DNA of 64,000 bases, taken from the NCBI RefSeq assembly GCF_005870035.1, contig NZ_SWJG01000011.1, positions 1 to 64,000 of the forward strand. The letters are read 5' to 3'. Shown here one piece after another: positions 18,280 to 27,229 of the stretch; within the stretch, counting starts at the first letter, position 1; each line of letters opens with the position of its first letter. Source of the stretch: Spirosoma lacussanchae. Lineage in GTDB: Bacteria; Bacteroidota; Bacteroidia; Cytophagales; Spirosomataceae. Both the position numbers and the translations under genes were made by a program. Below the pieces are notes generated by a model that ran no database searches, had not been told where the DNA came from, and saw nothing but the letters and a program-made list of their open reading frames with translations.

Positions 18280-18325
18280 CATGCCCACCGGCCAACTTTC
18301 CGGCGGTACAGGTAGTTGCCCATTC

Positions 18326-18988
18326 ATGAGAGTCAGTCTCCCCATACCATCCCGCTATCATTACAGGATACGTACTGTACTGCTGCTGGCCTACCTGGCC
18401 GGTATTATCGGATTGCAGCTACCGGCGCTGGCCGACTATTTCCGGCCGCTGAGTCCGCTTACGCTGATTAGCTCGCTGATCGTATTGCTGCTCTACCATA
18501 CAGACTGGCGCCCTTCTTTTTATGTCTACATACTCGTTGCGTTCCTGACTGGTTTTTTCATTGAAGTGCTGGGCGTACATACGGGAATTATCTTCGGCCA
18601 GTATGCATACGGTCGGGGTCTGGGGTTTCAAATCTGGCGGGTACCACCGGTCATTGGCCTGAACTGGCTTACCCTTTCCTATTGCTGCGGTTCCGTCTGG
18701 GACCGGCTTCCTGCTGCTGCCTTCGTAAAAACGCTCGCAGCTGCCACTACCATGGTGCTGCTCGACCTGTTCATCGAGCCGGTCGCGATTTCTCTCGACT
18801 TCTGGACTTGGTTTGACCGGCCGGTACCGCTTCAGAACTACATAGGCTGGTGGATTGTATCGGTCGTATTGTTCAGTATATGGTTTATCTTACCCTTTCG
18901 CAAAGAAAACAGGATTGCCAAATGGCTCCTGGGGTTTCAGTTCTTATTCTTCGTAGCGCACTATTTGTTGATTCTTTTGAAAAAATAG
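18326..18988 (+). CDS. Carotenoid biosynthesis membrane protein (CruF/DUF422 family)
   Basis: About 220 residues with six or seven hydrophobic segments. EVLGVHTGIIFGQYAYG and DLFIEPVAISLDFWTW are typical of the carotenoid-hydratase-like family, whose members add water to the 1,2 double bond of acyclic carotenoid ends. The ATG at 18326 is chosen; longer frames would start inside the tRNA-His terminator. The next gene downstream is a CarH-like MerR regulator, a known companion of carotenoid genes, which supports the call. The exact reaction is inferred. Confidence 0.75.
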   Translation: MRVSLPIPSRYHYRIRTVLLLAYLAGIIGLQLPALADYFRPLSPLTLISSLIVLLLYHTDWRPSFYVYILVAFLTGFFIEVLGVHTGIIFGQYAYGRGLGFQIWRVPPVIGLNWLTLSYCCGSVWDRLPAAAFVKTLAAATTMVLLDLFIEPVAISLDFWTWFDRPVPLQNYIGWWIVSVVLFSIWFILPFRKENRIAKWLLGFQFLFFVAHYLLILLKK

Positions 18989-19178
18989 TTAAACAAACTC
19001 CAACTATTACTGTTATTATATTGATTTTCTTAGTAATATTAGGGTCTGGTTTTGTGCACTTTATCGCGACGGGATCAGCTCAGTTCAAAGCTTCTCAACC
19101 GCGCTTACACTGCTTGTTCCGGTAGCCGCGCTGTCGGTAGCCATTCGTTAATTTGTCTCTCCGTAGCATTCACATATC

Positions 19179-20057
19179 ATGAGCAATTACTCGATCAAGG
19201 ATTTAGAGCAGTTGTCGGGCATCAAAGCGCATACATTGCGCATTTGGGAGCAGCGTTACAATATCATAACGCCGAAGCGAACCGACACTAACATACGCAC
19301 CTACGATGATCAGGACCTGAAGCTGGTGCTGAACATATCGTTGCTGAAAGATCACGGCTACAAAATATCCGAAATCTCGAAGCTGTCTGTCGAGGATATG
19401 TACCGGGAGGTGATTAAAATCTCTGACCGTCAGCTCAACTACCCCGATCAGATTCACGCGCTGACCATTTCAATGATCGATCTCGACGAAGAGCGGTTCG
19501 AGAAAATCGTCAGTACCAACATTCTGCAGTTCGGCTTCGAGAATACGATGATTCATATCATCTATCCGTTTCTTAGCCGCATCGGTACACTTTGGGTGAC
19601 GGGCTCGATCGGACCAGCTCAGGAACACTTCATCACCAACCTCATTCGGCAGAAGATCATTGTCGCCATCGACGGTCAGGTCAGTAAGCAGCGTCCCAAT
19701 GGCAAAAAGTATATGCTTTTTCTGCCCGAAGGTGAGCTTCACGAGATCAGCCTGCTGTTTGCCAACTACATCATACGGGCGCGGTACAACAAGGTAATTT
19801 ACCTCGGTCAGAGCCTGCCGTTCAACGAGCTGGTGTTCGCCTATAACGTTCACAAGCCCGATTACATGTTCACGGCTATAACGTCGGTACCCTCAAACCA
19901 CGAAGTACAGCCGTTTGTCGACCGCATGGCCAAAGCCTTCCCTGAATCGAGCCTGCTATTTACCGGCTACCAGATTGTGGGACAGGACATCGACATGCCA
20001 GAGAACGCCACGGTGATCAACCAGATCGAAGATCTGATTCGGATTGCCGGCAACTAA
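19179..20057 (+). CDS. MerR-family regulator with B12-binding domain (CarH/LitR-like)
   Basis: 292 residues: a MerR winged helix (1-70; YSIKDLEQLSGIKAHTLRIWEQRY), a helical bundle (about 80-165) and a Rossmann-like cobalamin domain (about 175-290). The bundle contains Trp139-x9-Glu149-His150, the Wx9EH cap motif that covers adenosylcobalamin in CarH. The cobalamin loop has Glu186-x-His188, but the glycine of the usual E/D-x-H-x-x-G is Ser191. CarH proteins repress carotenoid genes in the dark and release DNA when light breaks the cobalt-carbon bond. The preceding carotenoid gene fits that role. Light sensing here is inferred. Confidence 0.85.
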   Translation: MSNYSIKDLEQLSGIKAHTLRIWEQRYNIITPKRTDTNIRTYDDQDLKLVLNISLLKDHGYKISEISKLSVEDMYREVIKISDRQLNYPDQIHALTISMIDLDEERFEKIVSTNILQFGFENTMIHIIYPFLSRIGTLWVTGSIGPAQEHFITNLIRQKIIVAIDGQVSKQRPNGKKYMLFLPEGELHEISLLFANYIIRARYNKVIYLGQSLPFNELVFAYNVHKPDYMFTAITSVPSNHEVQPFVDRMAKAFPESSLLFTGYQIVGQDIDMPENATVINQIEDLIRIAGN

Positions 20058-21016
20058 CGGTCAGCGGCAAAAGCCAGCGCCCGGCGTTCGGCATACGTAT
20101 ACGCATCGCGGGCGACCATAAATCCGACATGCCCTCCAGAGCGGGGCGTCTCCAGAAATATATGCGGATGGGTTTGGGCCAGCCAGTTGGGCGAGCACTC
20201 AGGCGACAGTAATGGGTCGTTCTGTGCATTCAGCAGCAGCGTTGGGATACGGATACCAGCCATGAAATTGACAGCCGATGCCTGTTCGTAGAAATCGTCG
20301 GCATCGCGGTAGTCGTTAACGGGCGCCGAGAAATAGTCATCGAAATCGCGCCAGCGTCGGACCAGCCGGAGTTTTGTCATATCGAGCCGACCCGGATAGC
20401 GGTCGGCTTTCTGATTTAATTTGACGGCCAGTTTCTTCATGAATCGGTTTCGGTAAAACCGATTGCCGGGTCGGTCCAGCAGCAGCGCACTGGCGCCCAG
20501 ATCGGTGGGCGACGAAATAGCGATGCCACTCGTCAGCACATCGGGCAACTCCTGGCCATGCACACCCAAGTATTTCAGGGTAATATTGCCGCCCATGCTG
20601 AAGCCTACCAGTACAACCTGCGTATACGACTTTGTCCGCAGCGCATGGGTTATCACCTCGCCCAGATCTCCGATCTCACCGTGGTTGTACAAACGGAAAG
20701 CCTGATTCATTTCGCCACTGCACGAACGGCAGTTCCAGGCCAGCACGTCGTAGCTATGCTGCGCGAACAATTTGGCCATACCACGCATGTACTGGCGGTT
20801 GCTGTCGCCTTCGAGCCCGTGGGTCAGTATGACCAGCCGGTTCTGGCCCTGATCCAGCCAGTCCAGATCAACGAAATCACCATCGGCCAGGATAAGCCGC
20901 TCGCGTTCGTAGCTGACCCCGCTCACGCTACGGGTAAGACTGGGGATAACCGTTTGCAGATGACCGTTATACTGGTACGAAGGCGGACCCGGGTAAGCGG
21001 AAGAAATGATCGGCAT
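20054..21016 (-). CDS. Alpha/beta hydrolase, YheT family
   Basis: 320 residues. The oxyanion strand LTHGLEGDSNRQYMRG, the nucleophile elbow GFSMGGN and a late SGGHVGF histidine give the triad, and the overall pattern (YNGHLQTVIPSL at the N-terminus, WNCRSCSGEMN) is that of YheT-like esterases. Cytoplasmic; the physiological substrate is unknown for the family. It overlaps the end of the MerR gene by 4 bases, convergently, and diverges from a small membrane protein gene. Confidence 0.85.
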   Translation of the reverse strand: MPIISSAYPGPPSYQYNGHLQTVIPSLTRSVSGVSYERERLILADGDFVDLDWLDQGQNRLVILTHGLEGDSNRQYMRGMAKLFAQHSYDVLAWNCRSCSGEMNQAFRLYNHGEIGDLGEVITHALRTKSYTQVVLVGFSMGGNITLKYLGVHGQELPDVLTSGIAISSPTDLGASALLLDRPGNRFYRNRFMKKLAVKLNQKADRYPGRLDMTKLRLVRRWRDFDDYFSAPVNDYRDADDFYEQASAVNFMAGIRIPTLLLNAQNDPLLSPECSPNWLAQTHPHIFLETPRSGGHVGFMVARDAYTYAERRALAFAADR

Positions 21017-21094
21017 ATTGATAAAACAACGGCTACATTTGGCAGTTTACTTCAGCACCACCTTTTCATACGGGGTCGCCACCGACCAACTCGC

Positions 21095-21541
21095 ATGCAG
21101 TTTGCCAAATACTTATCTGTTGCTATTGCCAGCACCATCAAGTTTGCTGGTGGTCCGCTTACCGGGCTGGCCCTGGGCCTGAGCTGGATCGAGACGGCGC
21201 TCTGCACCATTGTTGGTATGATGCTGAGCGTCATTGCCATCACGTATGCGGGGGCGGCTATTCAACTGCTCTCCCAACGAATCCGGAAACAAACTCCCAA
21301 ACGCTTTACCCGCCGGACCCGGCTGGCGGTTCGTATTTACAAACGGTCGGGCCTGCTGGGTATAGCGTTCCTGACTCCGCTTATTCTGACGCCAATTGGG
21401 GGTACAGCCCTGGCCGTTTCGTTCCGCCTGGGGCGAGGTCAGATCCTGCTCTATATGCTCGGCAGTGCCGTTTTGTGGGCCTGTGTTCAGACGCTGGCGC
21501 TCTACCAGATACCGGGCGCGCAGGAGTTCTTCAAGCGATAA
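21095..21541 (+). CDS. Small membrane protein, unknown function
   Basis: 148 residues with three or four hydrophobic segments: about 25-48 (GLALGLSWIETALCTIVGMM), 88-112 (SGLLGIAFLTPLILTPIGGTALAV) and 116-136. A basic linker (RIRKQTPKRFTRRTR) lies between. The middle segment with TPIGG resembles small exporter-like proteins, but I cannot name a family. The ATG at 21095 is used; a much longer upstream frame is antisense to the YheT gene. TACATTTG at 21034-21041 is a possible -7 box. Confidence 0.65.
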   Translation: MQFAKYLSVAIASTIKFAGGPLTGLALGLSWIETALCTIVGMMLSVIAITYAGAAIQLLSQRIRKQTPKRFTRRTRLAVRIYKRSGLLGIAFLTPLILTPIGGTALAVSFRLGRGQILLYMLGSAVLWACVQTLALYQIPGAQEFFKR

Positions 21542-21562
21542 ACGACTTCGTTCAGGAGCGGC

Positions 21563-22330
21563 CTACCGGCTAACGGTTTGCGGAGCGGTACTCGTCTTCT
21601 TCCGGAAATCGCCCCTCGAAAAGTACTTCTCGATCAGGCAATACATCAGAATAAAGAAATAGCGACTGCCCATCTCCTTGATCTTCAGCTTCGACTCCCC
21701 GTACTTACGATTGGTCCAGCTGTTGGGAACAACGGCATAGCTATACCCGCGCACGATGGCTTTTAGGGGTAGCTCGACGGTTAGGTTGAAGTGCGGAGAT
21801 AGAAACGGTTTAACTCCTTCTATCGTCTCGCGCTTATAAAGCTTGAAGGCGTTGGTGGTGTCATTGTACTGAATACCCATTACCACCTTCACGATAAAGT
21901 TGGCTACGCGGTTGATGACTTTCTTCAGCGCCGGGTAATCGATTACCTTTCCATCGCGGCCCCAGCGCGAGCCGAAAACCGCATCGACGCCTGTTTCGCG
22001 CATTTTGTTATAGAACTTGACCAGATCTTCCGGATCGTCGGAGAGGTCGGCCATGAAAACAGCAACGCAGTCGCCGGTGAAGCGTTCCAGTCCGTATCGT
22101 ACCGCATAGCCAAACCCATTGGGGCCCGGGTTGGTAAAATAAACCAGCGTGGGAATCTCGGTGGCTGCCAGCTCCTGCAGCACCCGGAGCGTACCATCTT
22201 TCGAGTTATCGTTGGTTACGCATATTTCATGCGGAATCCCGTGTTTGGCCAGCGTCTGGTACAACGCCCGGAGAGTTGGTGGCAGTGATTCCTCTTCATT
22301 ATAAGCCGGTATGACGACGCTTAATTTCAT
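21563..22330 (-). CDS. Family 2 glycosyltransferase (DPM1-like)
   Basis: 255 residues, a single GT-A domain: VVIPAYNEEESLPPTLRAL, the nucleotide-binding TNDNSKDGT and the metal motif FMADLSDDPED. It lacks C-terminal membrane helices, as in soluble polyprenyl-phosphate sugar synthases of the DPM1 class. It is the last gene of the minus-strand glycan locus, 39 bases after the aldo/keto reductase. It may load a hexose onto undecaprenyl phosphate; donor and acceptor are not known. Confidence 0.85.
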   Translation of the reverse strand: MKLSVVIPAYNEEESLPPTLRALYQTLAKHGIPHEICVTNDNSKDGTLRVLQELAATEIPTLVYFTNPGPNGFGYAVRYGLERFTGDCVAVFMADLSDDPEDLVKFYNKMRETGVDAVFGSRWGRDGKVIDYPALKKVINRVANFIVKVVMGIQYNDTTNAFKLYKRETIEGVKPFLSPHFNLTVELPLKAIVRGYSYAVVPNSWTNRKYGESKLKIKEMGSRYFFILMYCLIEKYFSRGDFRKKTSTAPQTVSR

Positions 22331-22369
22331 AACAGTCGGGCGCGGGCAGGTCCCCGCTCTAAGTCTCGT

Positions 22370-23344
22370 TTAGTGTACAGCCGGTTTCCAGTGATCAGGC
22401 ACATCGGGTACGGCCTCCCGTATTCGCGCCAGTATATCGTTGGGCAGTGGCCCCAGAGCCTCGGCCGCACAGTTGGCGGCTACCTGATGAGCGTTGCGCG
22501 CACCCGGAATAATGACTGATACGGCCTCGTTCGACAGGCAGAAGCGCAGCGCCGACGTAGCCAGTCCACCGGGTAGCTCCTCCAGAAAGGCCAGGCTCCG
22601 GACCGACGTAAGCAGCCAGTTACGGTCGCGGTCGGGTAAATAGTGGCGGTACTGATCGGGTGGGAAGCTAGGCTCCTGCGTCAGGTAAGCGGGATTCAGG
22701 AAACCCGATGCCAGCGGCACGCGACCGATAAAGGTGTATGAACCGGCTTCGGAGGTATTGAACAACACCGTTTCGGCCCGCCGGTCGAGGGCGTTGTAGA
22801 TCACCTCCAGCACCGAGCCGAATCCGGCTTCCATGACCCGACGAGCTCCGTATACGCTTTTTGAGCTGACGCCGTACGCACCGATCTTACCGGCCTGTAT
22901 GAGCTGATCGAAGGGAGCTGGGTCGTACGCTGACCAGTCGAAGTTGTCGGGAGGACTATGCAGCAACAGGACGTCGAGCCGGTCGCGGCCCAGCCGGTCG
23001 AGGCTGTCCTCAACCGCTTTGTGCAGGTAGGCCGGGCTAAAATCCTGGGGCTGACTGGCGGGAGTCAGTACGTTGCCAAACTTGGTGCAGATGATGGCGT
23101 CGGGTCGATTGGCGAGTGCCCGTTTCAGAAAGCGTTCCGACTGACCGGCGCCGTAGCTATCGGCCGTATCGAAGAAGCGAACGCCCTGTTCCAGCGCGGC
23201 ATGAACCGTTTGAACAGCCGCCGTTTCGTCAATGTCGCCCCAGCCCGTAGCGCGTCCGCTCTGCACGTTGGGCCCGCCAAACTGCCAGGTACCCAGGCCA
23301 ATACGCGAGCCGTATCTGTTGGTTTGTTGATTGCTCATATACAT
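22370..23344 (-). CDS. Aldo/keto reductase
   Basis: 324 residues, NADPH-dependent TIM-barrel reductase. GLGTWQFGG opens the barrel; the catalytic tetrad is seen in DTADSYG (Asp/Tyr), CTKFG (Lys) and LLLHSPP (His), and SVIIPGARN is the cofactor phosphate loop. It may reduce a keto sugar in the locus, but many members have broad substrates. ATG codons at 23344 and 23338 are both possible. The first directly abuts a 24-bp perfect hairpin that occupies the expected ribosome-binding region. Confidence 0.88.
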   Translation of the reverse strand: MYMSNQQTNRYGSRIGLGTWQFGGPNVQSGRATGWGDIDETAAVQTVHAALEQGVRFFDTADSYGAGQSERFLKRALANRPDAIICTKFGNVLTPASQPQDFSPAYLHKAVEDSLDRLGRDRLDVLLLHSPPDNFDWSAYDPAPFDQLIQAGKIGAYGVSSKSVYGARRVMEAGFGSVLEVIYNALDRRAETVLFNTSEAGSYTFIGRVPLASGFLNPAYLTQEPSFPPDQYRHYLPDRDRNWLLTSVRSLAFLEELPGGLATSALRFCLSNEAVSVIIPGARNAHQVAANCAAEALGPLPNDILARIREAVPDVPDHWKPAVH

Positions 23345-23399
23345 GTTTCAGCAGGTCGGGCCGTATGAACAATCTTCATACGGCCCGACCTGCTGAAAC
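23345..23399 (-). terminator. 24-bp perfect hairpin between two locus genes
   Basis: Arms 23345-23368 and 23376-23399 are perfectly complementary with a 7-base loop. It starts 12 bases after the upstream dioxygenase stop and touches the aldo/keto reductase ATG. There is no T run on the minus strand. It may terminate, stabilise upstream mRNA, or block translation of the next gene. Confidence 0.6.
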
Positions 23400-23411
23400 G
23401 AAAAAGCGAAT

Positions 23412-24197
23412 TTATACCGTTTCGGTAGCTGGTGTCAGGATGATTTTACCTTTAATCAGGCTACGCTGGCCGGGGAACTCGGCAAAGAACGCGTTACGTC
23501 CATGCAGCACCCGGTCATCGTGGAAGAACACAGCCTCCCCTTTCTGCAACTGCAGCGGCATGACCAGACCGGCATTATGAACGCGTGACTCCATGAAATT
23601 CTGGAACCGCTCGACCAGATCCAGCACTTCGGGGCTGTTTTCTTCTTTCGAGATACAGTAGTAATTGTAGTTGGCCAGATAGCCTTCTTCGTCCTTATCG
23701 ATAATCTTGCGCACTTTGCGGCTGCCCCCTTTTTCGTGGACAACGTCGGTACGCAGCAGTTCGTCGAGCAGGGTATCTTCACCGTCGAGTTTGAGGCACT
23801 CGACCAGTTCGTCCAGCTCGAAGAAGGTAGTGGCTCCACCAATTTTGGCCCGCGATGCGCAGTAGAAGAAGTTAACGGCCTCTTCGCCGTACAGCTCTAC
23901 GTACGAGTCGTCGGTATGCAGGGGCTGGCGCGTGTTGCTCGACCGGTAGCGATCCGGAATCTGCGGATCGTAAGTGATGTCGATCCAACGGTTGCCGGTC
24001 TGCTGACCCGTTTTGATGTCTTCATCGGCCGCATGGATTTTTCCGATGGTTTCGGAAAGGCGGCTGTAGAAATCATGTACGGGCAATTCTTCTTTGAACC
24101 CGGCCAGATGCACCACTCTATTGTTCAGAACGGCTTCTTTCACGTTCTGTATGGTCTCGTCGAGCGTAGTGTAGGTAACCTGCTTGAAAAAATTCAT
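23412..24197 (-). CDS. TauD/TfdA-family Fe(II)/2-oxoglutarate dioxygenase
   Basis: 261 residues. The iron triad is visible as His94-Thr-Asp96 (PLHTDDSYV) and His232 (RVLHGRNAF), and Arg245 should bind 2-oxoglutarate. The fold order matches TauD/TfdA enzymes, which hydroxylate or oxidise small molecules and release CO2 and succinate. It sits between a glycosyltransferase and an aldo/keto reductase gene, so a role in modifying a sugar, amino acid or glycan substituent is plausible. Substrate unknown. Confidence 0.83.
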   Translation of the reverse strand: MNFFKQVTYTTLDETIQNVKEAVLNNRVVHLAGFKEELPVHDFYSRLSETIGKIHAADEDIKTGQQTGNRWIDITYDPQIPDRYRSSNTRQPLHTDDSYVELYGEEAVNFFYCASRAKIGGATTFFELDELVECLKLDGEDTLLDELLRTDVVHEKGGSRKVRKIIDKDEEGYLANYNYYCISKEENSPEVLDLVERFQNFMESRVHNAGLVMPLQLQKGEAVFFHDDRVLHGRNAFFAEFPGQRSLIKGKIILTPATETV

Positions 24198-24272
24198 AGC
24201 GTCCTGACGTTTAAAATCTGTTTACAAGGTACTAATCAACCAATTGACAACCAAAAAGCGACTGACGTACGC

Positions 24273-25238
24273 TTAATTATTTAGAATCCGGTATAAACCG
24301 AGAGCCACTTTGCTGTAGGTACGCGCTACCGCCGGGGGCAGCACGTAATCGCGAATCATGTCTTTCACCTCACGCCAGCCGGGTCGGGCCAGCCTTATGT
24401 ACTTACCGACGATGGGCAAACGGGCCGAGTACGAATGGCGGTACCGTTCGGCGTTTAGCATCATCTTGTAGTACCGGGCTATGTTCCGCTGCAGCTTCCG
24501 GTCATACTGGTAGTTCAGTTCGCGGTTGATGCTTTCGTACATAGCAATTCGGTTACGCAGGAACACTTCGTTGTCGTACCGGTCGGTGAAACTGGTACCA
24601 CCCTGATTTTTCCGGTATACCGACATCAGATCGGGCAGATACCCGATCTTGCCCTGTTTCGCTTTCAGAATGAGCCGTGGAATGTCGCCACTAACGGACT
24701 CGCTGAACCAGGCCGGATACTCCCGTATACTGTTCCGGTACATGGTGCTGGAGGTAGCCATGAACCAGATCTCGTCTTCGCCAATCAGGTCATCGACCGT
24801 AAAAAACGGTTTCGTGTCGGGCCCGTTCAGTACGTGTTCGGGTGTGCCGTCTTCGTACGTAATCAGCGCGTTATGAAACACCATCGAGTAATCAGGGTGG
24901 GCATCCAGAAAATCGGCCTGTTTCTGCAGTTTCAGCGGATCAGTCCAATAGTCGTCGCCATCCATCAACGCGTAGTATTCGCCCCGGGCCCGTTTCAGCG
25001 TTTCCAGGAAGTTGATACCCCCGTTTTTACCCATGTTGCGTGGGTGCAATATCCCGATTACCAGGCCCGGATGGTTCTGTTCGTACTCCCGGATGATGTC
25101 TCGCGTTCCATCATTCGAAAAGTCATCGCCCACCAGTATTTCGATAGGAAACGATGTTTGTTGAGCCAGTGCGCTATCAATCGCTTTTCGGATGAACCGC
25201 TTCTGGTTATAGGTAATAATGAGAACGCTGACTTTCAT
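24273..25238 (-). CDS. Family 2 glycosyltransferase
   Basis: 321 residues. The GT-A domain has VLIITYNQKRFIRKAIDSAL, the nucleotide-binding VGDDFSNDGT and the metal motif LMDGDDYWTDP, as in transferases that extend surface polysaccharides. The C-terminal 100 residues are basic and probably membrane-associated. Its start overlaps the stop of the upstream oxygenase-like gene by one base, so the two are very likely co-translated and may act on the same product. Confidence 0.87.
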   Translation of the reverse strand: MKVSVLIITYNQKRFIRKAIDSALAQQTSFPIEILVGDDFSNDGTRDIIREYEQNHPGLVIGILHPRNMGKNGGINFLETLKRARGEYYALMDGDDYWTDPLKLQKQADFLDAHPDYSMVFHNALITYEDGTPEHVLNGPDTKPFFTVDDLIGEDEIWFMATSSTMYRNSIREYPAWFSESVSGDIPRLILKAKQGKIGYLPDLMSVYRKNQGGTSFTDRYDNEVFLRNRIAMYESINRELNYQYDRKLQRNIARYYKMMLNAERYRHSYSARLPIVGKYIRLARPGWREVKDMIRDYVLPPAVARTYSKVALGLYRILNN

Positions 25239-26050
25239 TAAACGGCTACTTCTTTCGCCTGTGTAATTTGTTTCTTCCAGCCCTGCGGCTCTTCGTTATC
25301 GGCAGGCGTACCCCATGGATCGTAGAAAGGAAGGATAGCCACCCAGCGCCCGGCCGGATCTTCCCAGCTAAACCGGTCGGCAAAGCTCGACGGACTAACC
25401 CAGTGGGGCAGGTCGTATCGGAACAGGATCATATCACCCATGTCTTGGTATCCTTCGGTTTCAACGATATGGTCGTTGATCACATAACCCGTACCGCCCG
25501 AGGTATAATCCTTACCGTACTGGTTCAGTGCCAGAATCATACCCACTTTCTGCGGGTTGAGCGGGTGCCAGTGCCGGCCGAAGAAGCTGCCGCCCAGCGG
25601 GTAGTGGGTAACCTGCGGGTGGAAATACGGCTGTCCGCGCCGGATGCCGAACGCTTCGTTGTTGCCGGTCATGTCGTTCCAGAAGCCACGCACCGGATCG
25701 AATACGTTCAGCAGGGTTTCTTTGAACGGGGCCTCGAGGTCCAGAATGGCATCGAACGTATGATCGTGGAATAGCTGCGGAGCCTTTTGAATCTTGGCAA
25801 TATGCAGCCGCTGTTTGTGCTGGTTGTTGTCAAACGTATCAGGACCTTCGGCCAGGGGCGTCTGAGCGGCCCACTGGCGGGTTTGCTCGATAACGGCCGA
25901 TAAGGCTGCTTGTGGAAGGCCTGTCTTAATGATGACGATGTTTGGTTCGTTCACCAGCCGCATCACTTCGTCGAACGGAATTTCGGGTACGATCTGTCCG
26001 TCCTTAACTTCGGCGTTTACCTTGATGATGTATTTAGCTACTTCCTGCAT
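25238..26050 (-). CDS. Oxygenase-like protein with atypical iron site, unknown substrate
   Basis: 270 residues. No family is certain. The central part looks like a double-stranded beta-helix of the 2-oxoglutarate/Fe(II) type: His160-Trp-His162-Pro (FFGRHWHPLNPQKVG), a strand MILALNQYG, a turn GGTGYVI, then DMGDMILFRYDLPHWV with His216, and Arg235 in GRWVAILPFY. The normal H-x-D/E acidic ligand is absent: the pattern is H-W-H or H-P-L. That could mean a three-histidine iron site, a halide-type open site, or no catalysis. It is tightly coupled to the following glycosyltransferase gene. Confidence 0.6.
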   Translation of the reverse strand: MQEVAKYIIKVNAEVKDGQIVPEIPFDEVMRLVNEPNIVIIKTGLPQAALSAVIEQTRQWAAQTPLAEGPDTFDNNQHKQRLHIAKIQKAPQLFHDHTFDAILDLEAPFKETLLNVFDPVRGFWNDMTGNNEAFGIRRGQPYFHPQVTHYPLGGSFFGRHWHPLNPQKVGMILALNQYGKDYTSGGTGYVINDHIVETEGYQDMGDMILFRYDLPHWVSPSSFADRFSWEDPAGRWVAILPFYDPWGTPADNEEPQGWKKQITQAKEVAV

Positions 26051-26176
26051 AGTGTATTAGGATGTTGTAGGCAATTTAACGGTCAACTTGTCGAAAACCC
26101 AGACGCTGGGCGGTTTCTTAGCCAATGGAGACGTGTAAAACTAGTCTGACCAGTTGGGTTAACGCGCTGACCCAGC

Positions 26177-27127
26177 TCATGGTTCGGGCTGATTAACCGC
26201 ATAACCAAATCCAGACGCGCCGAAGCCGTTGCCGTTATACAGCATAACCAGCTGATCGCGGTGCGGGAAGATGTGACAGTAGTCCATCATCAGCGAGTCC
26301 CAGCCCTCGGCCGAGCGTTCAATACCGGCCTGGTCGTCGGTACGGGTCCAGGTCAGCCCGTCTTTCGATTCGGCACAGCCAATCCGGTAGCTACGCTGCA
26401 CGTCGGTCCGGTAGTTCGTGGCGCTGCGGTAGGAGAAATACATGCGGTAGAGGTCGCCGTCGCGAAATACCGTGGGCCGGCCGATGGCGTCGGTGAAGTC
26501 ATCGTACCCCACGCAGACATGCCCGGTACGCTCCCACTTGAGACCGTCTTTCGATTCAGCATATTTCACGTCATAGAACGGCTCGGGATGCCCGTCAATC
26601 ACTTCAATTTTGGTACACGACAGGTACCACATGCGCCATATATCGCCTTCGCGGATCACGCAGGGCTGCGCTACCCACACCTGGTCGTAGATAGACCGGT
26701 CGAGCAGCGGCCCGGTATATTTACGCTCAAACGTCAGCCCACCATCGCGGCTGATGGCCAGGCCGATACCCAGGCGGTAGCTGGCAGTTTCGCTTTTGTT
26801 CCAGCCCGTATAATAAAGCCAGATTTCGTCTTCACCCGCTTCGTTCGTAACCGGCACAAACCAGGATGGCATCGTTCCGGCTTCGTCAAACATACCTACT
26901 GCGCCTTTGCTCAGGCAGGCTTTGTCATGAACATACGTAACCGTTGAGAGATTGTCGGGGTCGAGTTCTACAAAGGAGGTCGATGAGGATGCATTCTCAT
27001 CGCGGGTCGAGAAATAAACTCGTAGTTTATCCTGGAGCGGATAACCAAATGGTACCTGAGCGTGAGTCCGGCTGAACGGCTGATCACCAGCTGGTTTGTA
27101 AACGAGACCTTGTTTTTTCCAATTCAT
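26177..27127 (-). CDS. Five-bladed beta-propeller, glycosidase-like (GH32/43/130 fold)
   Basis: About 316 residues with repeated blades: LGIGLAISRDGGLTFER, DVKYAESKDGLKWERTG and RIGCAESKDGLTWTRTD, each followed by an acidic turn. R-x-W-x-MWYLSC and YRMYFSYRS strands are typical of five-bladed glycosidases and phosphorylases. I cannot assign catalytic residues. There is no signal peptide, so it is cytoplasmic and may act on sugar precursors. The ATG at 27127 (MNWKKQGLVYKP) is preferred, since the 29 upstream codons are proline- and leucine-rich and unlike the fold. Confidence 0.7.
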   Translation of the reverse strand: MNWKKQGLVYKPAGDQPFSRTHAQVPFGYPLQDKLRVYFSTRDENASSSTSFVELDPDNLSTVTYVHDKACLSKGAVGMFDEAGTMPSWFVPVTNEAGEDEIWLYYTGWNKSETASYRLGIGLAISRDGGLTFERKYTGPLLDRSIYDQVWVAQPCVIREGDIWRMWYLSCTKIEVIDGHPEPFYDVKYAESKDGLKWERTGHVCVGYDDFTDAIGRPTVFRDGDLYRMYFSYRSATNYRTDVQRSYRIGCAESKDGLTWTRTDDQAGIERSAEGWDSLMMDYCHIFPHRDQLVMLYNGNGFGASGFGYAVNQPEP

Positions 27128-27229
27128 GTGTATTACTGGTTGCTGAAGCCGAGCCAGGGGCGATGAACCGGGCGGGCCCAGTAGCAGAAGCAACGGGCCG
27201 GGCTGATTGTTCACCTTTTCTGACCGGAT

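Noticed and set aside
21095..21541. Small membrane protein as a Sm_multidrug_ex member
   Set aside because: The helix pattern is similar but no diagnostic motif is visible, so no family is claimed.
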